From positions 372,001-436,000 of the forward strand of contig ML986595.1 of NCBI GenBank assembly GCA_010094045.1: 64,000 bases of DNA, given 5' to 3'. This document shows positions 56,191-64,000 of this stretch, in pieces. The notes beneath the pieces are model-generated. The model made no database searches. It saw only the letters and a program-made list of their open reading frames with translations, and was not told the origin of the DNA. Position 1 is the stretch's first letter. Every line of letters begins with the position of its first letter. The position numbers were made by a program, and so were the translations under genes. Source of the stretch: Lojkania enalia (Eukaryota > Ascomycota > Dothideomycetes > Pleosporales).

Positions 56191-58687
56191 CTAAAATGGC
56201 TGGCCCTCCAACTCCTCGCCATTGAGAACTCGTCGCGCCTCATCAAGCCTTCGACGCCATTCTTTCCGTTCGTACTGGTCCCCAAACGTGCTCTGGAGGT
56301 TTGCGCAAACCTCCTGGAAGCTCGCTGCGAGGCTGTGGATGAGCTGTTTTTCTTCTTCATTGAGAGCGAGTCGCGGCTCCGAGTGAGATGGTGTTTCAGT
56401 CAAGATAGAAAAGAGCTTCGATATTTGAAGCCCGGAAGTAATGTCACTCCCAGGGAAAGAGACGCGCAAAGTCTGCGATGTCTGACCGGGGGACCGGTTA
56501 GACTTTGATCGCATGTCAGCCACAGAATCGGAGGGCGTGGACACTCCGTTCAATGTGGCGTATTGCGATGCAGTCGGCTGCTGTACGGGCAGCATCTGAC
56601 GGGAGAAGTGGTCCATCTCCTCGTTCTCGTCCTCATCATCCGACTGTTCCTCGGCTGCAGTTGCAAAAGTCGCCACGGTCGAGACGGAATCCACGCTAGA
56701 ATTGCGCTGGTGGAAGGAGATCCTTTTCGCCGAAGCCGTGGACTCCTGGCGCGTGTGTAAGGCGGTTATGGGTCTAGTTGTGGCAACTGAGTCGTTTGAA
56801 CTTGCACTCGATCTACGACTGGTGGAGCTATATGTTCCCATAGCACTGTGTAGGAAGAAATGCTCATAATCGAAAGCATCTACGCGATCTTCATGGCGCT
56901 CGGCAACAGGCATTTCATATACGGCATCTTCATACACGCTGCCGCCCGAGGGTTCGAGGTCTTCATCAACTGAAACGAAATCACCATCATCCATGCCCTC
57001 CTGCTCACGATCTAGGTCCTCTATATGAGTGTCCTCTCGCAGGAGATCTTCTGCATCTGTATAATGGCTTTCAGAATATTCTTGCTCGCTTTCGAGATCT
57101 TGCTGCTCCAATGAGTGCTGGTTTTGCCTAGAGCTATTCGCTCGCTTGCGTGGAGGTGTAACCTCGCTGAGCTTCGGAGCGGACTCGTCAAGTTCTCCGT
57201 CCTCGTAAAGCGGTCTCTGCCCCAGGGACTCTTTCCTTCCTACAGTGCTAGCATCTGTGGTGAAAGGTGCGGTCGCAGGTTTATAAGTTTCTGCACCTCC
57301 ATACCATATCTCTGCCGAGGTGAAGGGGCTTGGGGTGCGTAGACTTTGCAAGCTGCGCCGTCGCAGGCTATCTTCCTGGGCTCTTTGCTTAAGGCTTGAG
57401 ATTCTACCCTTCAAGTCGCTCATTTGACTTCGCAAATCAGTAGCGGTGGAAGCCGACCGATGGAGTTTCGGGCCATCTTCATTTTCTAGCAGCGTCTCAA
57501 GGACATTTGGCGGTGACTTCGAACCCCTAGAATGGGAACGCAAGGAGTGCTCAGGGTCTTCGCTGTTCCACCCAATGCTCCGCGATCCGCGCATTACCTC
57601 AAAACTGCGGGACTCTCTGATAGGAAACCGCCTATTTCCATGGCCTTCTGGTAACCACGGCCCGCTCCCTACACCCATGGCACTTGAAGCTCTTTTATTC
57701 GGCGCCGTCCTAGTAGTATGGGGTGGAGTAAAGTTGATCTGAGTTTCGCTAGCAACTCTAGAGTGACCATTATTGCCATTAGATGAGAGCGGCGAGGAAT
57801 GATATGGCCGCGTTCTCGGAGGTATGGGACCTATTCCAGCATACAACCGTCTGTCCCGTTCACGGGCGGCTGCAAGTTGTTGAGACAGTTCTGACTGCAT
57901 TTTCATAGTGTTAAGCGTGGGAGAAACCACCAAAGACTGCCGAGCCCCTCTGAGATTCCCTTCCATCACCTGTTTCCTGTCAGCCTGCTTTGAACATCAC
58001 GCATTGGCAGACATCGCATACGTTTAATCGTTTCTTAGCGTTTGCCAGAATCATTTCAGCCCGCCTGCTGAGGGCGGCCGAAGAGTACATGTCATCATCA
58101 ACTTCACTCTGACCGTCCAACCATCGTTCGTTGTCCATGTCTTCTTCCCCGGGGGTTTCTGTTGGGGAGTGGTCAGGTACCTCATCTTCCTCCAAAACTA
58201 CCCCGCTGTCGTCAAACTCGTTCGAACTGTCAAAACCAGGCCACTTCAAGGTCTCCATTTCGTCGCTTTTCGGAGAGTCCGATGCATTGCTCGCCCTCTG
58301 TGGTTGATGATTGCCCCAATTGTCCACGTGCCTTGTAGACAGGGAGTCATTGATGGTTGGAGAAGAAGCCAGCGCATCGTCCCGCGCATAGCTCTTTCTC
58401 GAGCTGCCATCCGAATCGCCCATGGTGCGCAGTGTCGAGCGAGATGAGCGCGAGGAGAGGGGCGGGGATTTTATCTGCGGCGAAGGCCGACGAGTGGTCG
58501 GTGGGGACGCGAGCTTGATGGTGAGCGCTGAGTGATTCGAATGATGGTATAGGCTCGAGGGCGACGGCGGGCGCTCGACATACGGTGCGGGTGACGAACT
58601 GCGCAGCGAGTCGGCCTCGGGAAGAATCATGCCAGCATCGCTCAGGACCGGCGAGCGCGGAGTCGGCAGCCCATTGGGAGCAACCAT
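56191..58687 (-). CDS. conserved hypothetical protein, mostly disordered with ordered C-terminus
   Basis: Exons 58687-58022 and 57969-56191 give 814 residues; the 52-bp intron joins KKRLN to VMEGNLRGAR in phase 0. The N-terminal half is Ser/Pro/Arg-rich (NGLPTPRSPVLSD, SPAPYVERPPSPSS). Residues about 195-250 are more conserved-looking: WLDGQSEVDDDMYSSAALSRRAEMILANAKKRL, then SPTLNTMKMQSELSQQLAAARERDRRLYAG, likely helical. A short coiled coil (LRSQMSDLKGRISSLKQRAQ) follows at about residues 410-430. The C-terminal 70 residues (NEEEKQLIHSLAASFQEVC, then QYERKEWRRRLDEARRVLNG) form a probable helical domain I recall as conserved in filamentous fungi without known function. Acidic patches and many Ser/Thr-Pro sites suggest phosphoregulation. 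The start at 58687 has a good context (ACCATGG). Confidence 0.8.
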
Positions 58688-59472
58688 GGTTGACGGCTTC
58701 CTTATATCAGGTCGCGGCCGCGCATGGCTGAGTTCCGGGAGGATCGAGTGCGCACCTGTCGTGGGCTTGCAACGGCGCTTTGGGGATCGGGATTCGTGGA
58801 TTTGGCCTGTATCTGGCGGGGGACACGAGCACGACGCGTGCAACCATCAATCTCAGCTCGCGACAGCTTGGAGAGACGGTGTTCAAAGTTTTTGAGACTG
58901 GCCCATGCCGCCCGTTTAGGGGCGATGGCTCGCCCTGGCCATTGGTTACATGGCTCGCCTGCCGTTCTCCGCCGGCGCCATGCTAAGAGTCCTTCCCTGC
59001 AAATACCATGCCGTGGTAAGACTATTAGACCGCCTTGGGCCAAACATGGCCGCTGTTGCGCATCGCTACATACATACGTACCGCACCTCTCGCACCGAAC
59101 CGCCCGCAGCTAGACCCACCAGGGCACCGGTCTACGCACATATGGATTGGAGAGTGCGGAGAGACCACACAAAGGCCACAGGACAACATTCTGGACGCCG
59201 CGGAACCTGACTTGTTTTCGCCCGTGTCCAATCCATCACCCTTGACGGGCCTGTGTCCGCATCTGACGCGCCGCTGAAGGGGTGGTCCCAGCACCGTAGA
59301 TTAGTGTCCAGGGCCGACGGACGTAATTATTTTGCCTCGACTGGTGCGCCTATACACTCTGTACAGTACCTACCGATCTCGCCGAAGGAAATGAGCCCTG
59401 CCCCGCCAGCCGGCCATTGCTTCCTGCACGCCATGTCGAGAGTTTGAGGTCCTGCAATATGTCACCATCGGT

Positions 59473-59504
<32 letters not shown>

Positions 59505-59796
59505 ATGCATGCATGCGTGTATGTTATGCGCACCACGACACTCGTGACAGCATGGTAGGAAACGATTTTTGTGGTACTTTCTCCATGCAGCCGGCTCTGA
59601 TAGCCGGTTTGTTCTAACCATATAACTCTACTTGCCGTGGCGAATAGCCCAGCAACCATAATCGAGGCTAACACCGTGGTCATCGCTGCGAATGCAATGC
59701 CTTATGCGCTGCCCAAGAGCATCTGTAAAAGCACAAATTTTGACCTTGCTCATGCACCCGTGCTCGCTATGCAACAATACCGGAAAACAAGTATAT
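58688..59796. other. intergenic region
   Basis: Carries the promoter of the 814-residue gene and the 3' end of SLD3. Frames here lack motifs. It contains the TTGC repeat listed separately. Confidence 0.6.
59472..59502. repeat. TTGC tetranucleotide repeat
   Basis: About seven tandem TTGC units are followed by a short CATG-type run (catgcatgcatg, 59505-59516). A likely microsatellite in non-coding sequence. Confidence 0.85.
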
Positions 59797-62415
59797 TTAC
59801 AAGAAGTCATCATCATCATTCCAACCTAAAGCATCGTAAATCGATGCTTCGTCGTTGCCCTTGGCAGGGTTCGAAAAAATTGGGAAAGGGGATGCAGCAA
59901 TCGCTGTAGTGGTTTTGATTGGCGTCGTCAGTACGTCAGGCGGGGCAGTGGGAGTCTTGCTCGAACAAGGTAGCGGGGCTCTATCTTTAATAGGCGTTGC
60001 AAAAAGCATCCTGCGACTCGCCGCCGAGGTCAAGAAGACCTTGTTGTTCGGGGCTCTGGTAGGCGTCTCGGCGACACTATGCCCGGCTGAAGATCGGGCA
60101 GTTGCAGTGTGAACAGTTCCTGGATTCGACGAGGTCAGATGCACCACGGAAGAAGGGATACAGAAATTGCTCGAAAGCGGTGCATCCATTACATTATCTC
60201 GAACGAACGGATTTCGTTGCTGGACAGGTGTCTGTTCGCCGATGGCGTCCTTGGTTCTCTTGATGACCCGTGGTGTTGCCGAAACTTGGACATCTTTTAT
60301 GATTTTGCGAACAGGATTTGCTGGCTTTCGTGATTTATTGGTAAGGCCCAGTCTTCGACGTTCAATATCATCCGCATAGCTCCCGGCTGCAAGACTTCGA
60401 TTAGGCTTTTTCAAAGCTGAGATTGCTTCTTTCAAGTCTTCTTCGACCCTCTTCTTTTGTTTCAATTTCGCCGCTGCACCTGCAGTTGGTGTGCTCAGGT
60501 CAATTTGGCGTCCTTTGAGGAGGTTAAAATATGACATGGACTGCCTTGCGGCCGCAGAAGGACTACGTTGCAATGGAATTGCAGTCAGTGGTATCTCGCT
60601 ACCCTCCCGTTTTATATCGTGGACCAGGGCAGAATCCGTGACAGAACGGTTCAAGGATGGTGTTGCCCGTTGCTCTCTAACCCGGGTTGTTGTGTCGGTT
60701 AATACCCGTCCAAAGGATCGCCGCGCCTTCTTTGGCTCTGGTTCTTTAGGTTCTCCGGATTTTTGCGATATTTTTGGGGGTTTCATGGCCTTCCGCTTCG
60801 GTGGGGATGTATGTACTGGGCCACCAAGCTTCTTGCTAATCATTCTGGCCTGTTCTGGAAGCCTGTTCATGTAAAATGGTACAATGACTTCAACACAGAA
60901 ACTTTGTAGACGGTCTTTTCCGGAAGGACCTTCACCAGTATGTGACGGTATCGCATCGAAGTCGAATATCTCGTCCTGATCCACAGACTGCCAAATACAT
61001 AGTTTATCAAGAAGTAAATCTAATTGGAGTTTGATATCGTCGAGCTTCCTCTTCCGCTTCTTTGGTTTCGCCTGAGTGTCTGCCAGAGATTGTGTCTCGG
61101 CATTATGGGTTTGGACGTCCTCCAGTGGCTCTTTGTACGCCGACAAGGCCTCGAGTGCCAAAATTTCGAGCATTAAAATCATCTGGCCAAGAGTTTCGCG
61201 AACGCGCAAGTCTCCGATGCGCCTTTTGATCCTCTGCTCAAGGGTTTCCTCGCCGTGTATTTCTAGGTTCGGTAGCTCTGACATCCACCACTTCTTGATT
61301 ACGTCCCTTTCCTGAGGATATACGCCCTCTCTGCTCAACTTTAACTTCTGCTTCAACTTTCTAGTCTTGGATGCTCCATCAACCGCATCATCGTCCGAAT
61401 AGCAGCTAAGGGGGATAGATCTAATGACATCCGGCAACTTCTCTCGATATTTCTTGTCACTAGCTTTGTGACTAAGAAGCATCGACCTGAGGAAAGTGAC
61501 CAAGTCGCACGTTGGCGGGACACCTTCAGGTGAAGTGAATGCCATGCGAATTCGAGTAATTGGTCCTTTAACAAAGTACGCTAATGATGTCTTCGACATG
61601 TAAACAGCATCTAGGTATTGTTGGACAAGATTTTCGAGGAGCTGCTGCGGAGAAGGTGCTGCGACGGGAACATCGCCAGGTACATGAATTGTGTTTTGGT
61701 CAATCCGTGTATCCTCACTCACAGCTTGGGCAGAATGAGCCAGTGATACTTCAGACTCGATAATCTCCGGCTTTGGCAGCAGCATGGCAATTCGAACACG
61801 TTTTTGGGGCCTTTCGTCTGGCAGAGTCTGTAGTGTGGCTTGCTTCCACCATACTTCACCCTCGCTCTCTTTCTGTTCCGCTTCCGCATGCCTCGGATAA
61901 AGTGCCAACTTCGCAGGGTCCCATAAATCCCCAACATCCTTTTCCTTTAGCCAGTTGGCTAGCTTGCATAGACTGAAAACATGTGGTTGGACACGTTCAA
62001 TCGCATAGAGGAGCTTGTTGGTTTCATAGCGTGCGATGAGGATCTTCTGTGGGGGGTTTTCCACATTGTTGGCATTGTATGGCTTCTCTAGAATTTCAAT
62101 ATCCGCAGAGAAGAGACGGTTGGGAGCAAAATCCGAATCTGGAGATGTGTCGAGGAACGTGAAAGGGAGCTGTGAGCGGCCAATGATTCGAATTGGTCTG
62201 AAGGTGGATGGCTTATCGTACGGCAACTCCGGGCGTGATTTGATTGTGAAAGATTTGTTGAAGGCCCCAAGCCCACAGATGCTGTCCCGTTTCCGCTTAG
62301 TCGGGAGTTGAGCTTTGGACTCAAAGTTGTGTTTTGGTGGCCGGCCAAGAATTTTGGCAGGGTCCTTAGACAGTGATTGGGGAACTGTCTTCGTAGAGAG
62401 TGTGTAGGGAGACAT
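59797..62415 (-). CDS. SLD3: DNA replication initiation regulator Sld3
   Basis: One frame of 872 residues. Residues about 270-560 match the Sld3/Treslin domain that binds Cdc45: LLENLVQQYLDAVYMSKTSLAYFVKGPITRIRMAF, then FLRSMLLSHKASDKKYREKLP, then VIKKWWMSELPNLEIHGEETLEQRIKRRIGDLRVRETLGQMILMLEILALEAL. The N-terminal part (ILIARYETNKLLYAIERVQ, HVFSLCKLANWL) fits the region that binds Sld7 in yeast. The C-terminal third is disordered and basic, with many Ser/Thr-Pro sites (PTAPPD, TTPIKTT, FATPIKD) suited to CDK phosphorylation and Dpb11 binding. Sld3 recruits Cdc45 to loaded MCM and is a limiting CDK target. The identification rests on the domain pattern from memory. The start at 62415 is the first ATG. 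Partial MCB and E-box elements lie upstream. Confidence 0.85.
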   Translation of the reverse strand: MSPYTLSTKTVPQSLSKDPAKILGRPPKHNFESKAQLPTKRKRDSICGLGAFNKSFTIKSRPELPYDKPSTFRPIRIIGRSQLPFTFLDTSPDSDFAPNRLFSADIEILEKPYNANNVENPPQKILIARYETNKLLYAIERVQPHVFSLCKLANWLKEKDVGDLWDPAKLALYPRHAEAEQKESEGEVWWKQATLQTLPDERPQKRVRIAMLLPKPEIIESEVSLAHSAQAVSEDTRIDQNTIHVPGDVPVAAPSPQQLLENLVQQYLDAVYMSKTSLAYFVKGPITRIRMAFTSPEGVPPTCDLVTFLRSMLLSHKASDKKYREKLPDVIRSIPLSCYSDDDAVDGASKTRKLKQKLKLSREGVYPQERDVIKKWWMSELPNLEIHGEETLEQRIKRRIGDLRVRETLGQMILMLEILALEALSAYKEPLEDVQTHNAETQSLADTQAKPKKRKRKLDDIKLQLDLLLDKLCIWQSVDQDEIFDFDAIPSHTGEGPSGKDRLQSFCVEVIVPFYMNRLPEQARMISKKLGGPVHTSPPKRKAMKPPKISQKSGEPKEPEPKKARRSFGRVLTDTTTRVREQRATPSLNRSVTDSALVHDIKREGSEIPLTAIPLQRSPSAAARQSMSYFNLLKGRQIDLSTPTAGAAAKLKQKKRVEEDLKEAISALKKPNRSLAAGSYADDIERRRLGLTNKSRKPANPVRKIIKDVQVSATPRVIKRTKDAIGEQTPVQQRNPFVRDNVMDAPLSSNFCIPSSVVHLTSSNPGTVHTATARSSAGHSVAETPTRAPNNKVFLTSAASRRMLFATPIKDRAPLPCSSKTPTAPPDVLTTPIKTTTAIAASPFPIFSNPAKGNDEASIYDALGWNDDDDFL

Positions 62416-62651
62416 TGAAAGCTGGCATGACGCTGCGTGTGGTGTGGTAGTGTGCGGGGTTCGAGTTGAGTTTACAGTTGACAGTCGTGTTGCTCGACGC
62501 GCGCGCTCGACACGAGAATTGGACGTGGCACGTGCGCCACTAGCCTCATTACGTCATCTGCCGAGGCGTGACCACCGCAAGTGTGGGAGAGGAAACAGGT
62601 AAACCACTTCACACGCTTTCCTAAGGTGGGATATTCTATATATTATTAAAA
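62416..62651. promoter_or_regulatory. divergent SLD3 / F-box-like promoter with E-box, CRE-like and partial MCB sites
   Basis: Within 236 bp: GACGCG at 62496-62501 (MBF-like core), CACGTG at 62529-62534 (E-box) and ATTACGTCAT (ATF/CRE-like) around 62548-62557. These are perfect or near-perfect core motifs. Their use is inferred from known fungal factor preferences. Confidence 0.45.
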
Positions 62652-63275
62652 ATGGTGGTTCCATCGATGGCTCCCATCTTTCGACTGCCAGTTGAACTTC
62701 GGTATGAAATATACCGCTGTCTTTGCCGCGATGAGTTCATCTGCTACCCGTTTTGCAATTCCCCAATTACCGCTATCAATCTAGAGGCACCTCCTCGCCA
62801 ACTTCTTCTGACCTGCCACCAAATCTACGATGAAGTGCGCACTTACTACTATGGCACCGCCACGTTTCGCCTCGCCTCGATCGGAACTTCGCAAATTAAG
62901 CGTGAGGATATTAGTGCGGGTACACTGATCGCTCTAGGAGAGGCAAGGAAGGTTGAACTGATGCTGATGTGGAACATGAACGGAAACAGAAAGAAGAGGG
63001 GACCGAGTAGTTGGCCATGGTGGATGAATGGTTGGTTGGAAGAGCAAGTGGCGTTGCTAAGAGATGTTGCACACAAACTAGAAGTCGTTGCTATTGCAGT
63101 AAGAGATGCCTCGCACTACAGAGATTGGGAGCAGAAAAAGCCGATGCTGGAACCTCTACAGTTACTCAAGGGAAAAATACAATTTGCTGTCACTGAAGTC
63201 ATTGCAGCCGATGATATAGAAGAGAATCTCAGGCAGGATATTGAAGGCTATGTGAGGGAACTCAATAGTTCGTGA
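62652..63275 (+). CDS. F-box-like fungal protein
   Basis: One frame, 207 residues. IFRLPVELRYEIYRCLC (residues about 8-24) is the F-box-like helix typical of a large fungal family. It is followed by the common block PPRQLLLTCHQIYDEVRTYYYGTATFRLA. The C-terminal part is helical and charged (VALLRDVAHKLEVVAIAVRD), without leucine-rich or WD repeats. Such proteins may link to SCF ubiquitin ligases through Skp1 or may only share the fold; substrates are unknown. A second ATG six codons downstream (at 62667) is an equally good start and sits closer to the conserved motif. It shares a 236-bp promoter with SLD3. Confidence 0.75.
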   Translation: MVVPSMAPIFRLPVELRYEIYRCLCRDEFICYPFCNSPITAINLEAPPRQLLLTCHQIYDEVRTYYYGTATFRLASIGTSQIKREDISAGTLIALGEARKVELMLMWNMNGNRKKRGPSSWPWWMNGWLEEQVALLRDVAHKLEVVAIAVRDASHYRDWEQKKPMLEPLQLLKGKIQFAVTEVIAADDIEENLRQDIEGYVRELNSS

Positions 63276-64000
63276 CTGTTCTACTTTGAGGGGGTTCAAT
63301 TTGTTTTACTATGTCCTACTATAAAAAGTGCAATATGCTTGACTACCAGACCGTCGTTGCCCTTGCTCTACATTTGCATCCTACACGATTTTACAATCCT
63401 TTTCAATCATTTCATAACCCGAGGTCGAAATGGCAAAGATTGAGCTGTAGGGCCGAATGTGTTCAGAGTGCCAGGTATCATCTCAGCCGTCGAGAATACC
63501 AGACAGTTCTAAAGTCCCAATTGAGTCCGCTACTTCAATGATACCATCACTAACGACTATAGGAACCGAATATCAGCATCCGCTCCTACGAACTTAAGCT
63601 ATAAACCAGCGGATGAGTGGGAAAGTGGGTGATCGTTGCGATCCGCATAATAATAATCCGACAGATTTAAGTGGGTAGCCGGTTATGATGTACACGGCAA
63701 CGAGTGAACCGGCGGCTTAAGTGGATGGCTATTGCGATTAACTCTCCAACTTGGCGCAAGCTCTCACATACAGGATGAAAACAAAAGCCTCTACCCACTC
63801 CAACGTATCTTAGTAGGCTAACGCGCTAAACTCAATTTGGTGATAAGCTAGAGGGGCACTCTATAGCATCAGACGGCAATGATCAAGGTCTTCTTACCCT
63901 GAGAACCGTAGGAGGTGAAGTTTTTTGTATTTTTTTTTCTTTCTTTTCTTTTCTTCTTTTCACATATCACTACAAGATTTCCCAGAGGATGCTTTGTGGG
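63276..64000. other. 3' flank
   Basis: No gene supported. A T-rich tract lies at 63924-63960. The short frame at 63311-63541 has no motif and begins within the probable 3' UTR. Confidence 0.6.

Noticed and set aside
59472..59516. Tandem TTGC plus CATG run as a CRISPR-like or telomere-like array
   Set aside because: The unit is 4 bp without spacers and is not a fungal telomere repeat (TTAGGG); it is a simple microsatellite.

Overview
The window looks like nuclear DNA of a filamentous ascomycete (Pezizomycotina; the class cannot be fixed from sequence alone). The protein-coding genes are eukaryotic and mostly carry short GT-AG introns of about 46-75 bp with ctaac/ctgac-like branch points. The set includes a HET-domain gene, a long-loop fungal bHLH factor, an F-box-like protein and fungal forms of core genes. 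I saw no rRNA, tRNA, CRISPR array, transposase or viral gene.

Layout. 1-17.7 kb is gene-dense: DPB4 (POLE3 histone-fold subunit), a small conserved unknown, a SUZ/SUZ-C RNA-binding protein, a secreted Leu/Pro/Gly-rich protein, a WRAP53/SWT21-like WD40 protein, PET8 (mitochondrial S-adenosylmethionine carrier), a WDR48/UAF1-like WD40-DUF3337 protein, CEF1/CDC5 and a small conserved protein. 17.7-26.4 kb is gene-poor, with a degraded coding relic and one candidate small secreted protein. 26.4-28.1 kb holds the bHLH gene, followed by 3.4 kb of unexplained GC-rich non-coding sequence. 31.5-46.1 kb has SFT2 (with unusually long introns), a homogentisate-1,2-dioxygenase family gene, TRL1 tRNA ligase, a class III-like old yellow enzyme, a HET-domain gene and CKB1 (CK2 beta). 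46.9-53.9 kb is one giant gene for a roughly 2,290-residue disordered protein built from tandem acidic-Trp/Gly-polyLys modules. 56.2-63.3 kb has a conserved unknown protein, SLD3 and an F-box-like protein.

How the genes work together. There is no metabolic cluster or operon. Most genes are housekeeping: replication (DPB4, SLD3), splicing and RNA (CEF1, WRAP53-like, SUZ protein, TRL1), Golgi traffic (SFT2), signalling (CKB1) and deubiquitinase control (WDR48-like). Several pairs are divergent over short shared promoters (PET8/WRAP53-like, CEF1/small gene, SLD3/F-box-like). The lineage-specific material lies in the secreted low-complexity protein, the gene-poor island, the HET gene and the giant Trp/Lys repeat protein. 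The giant protein is the best candidate for an undescribed system.

Exon coordinates were worked out by hand from splice signals, reading phase and family conservation, and each is given in its entry. For multi-exon genes the start and end span the whole coding region including introns.
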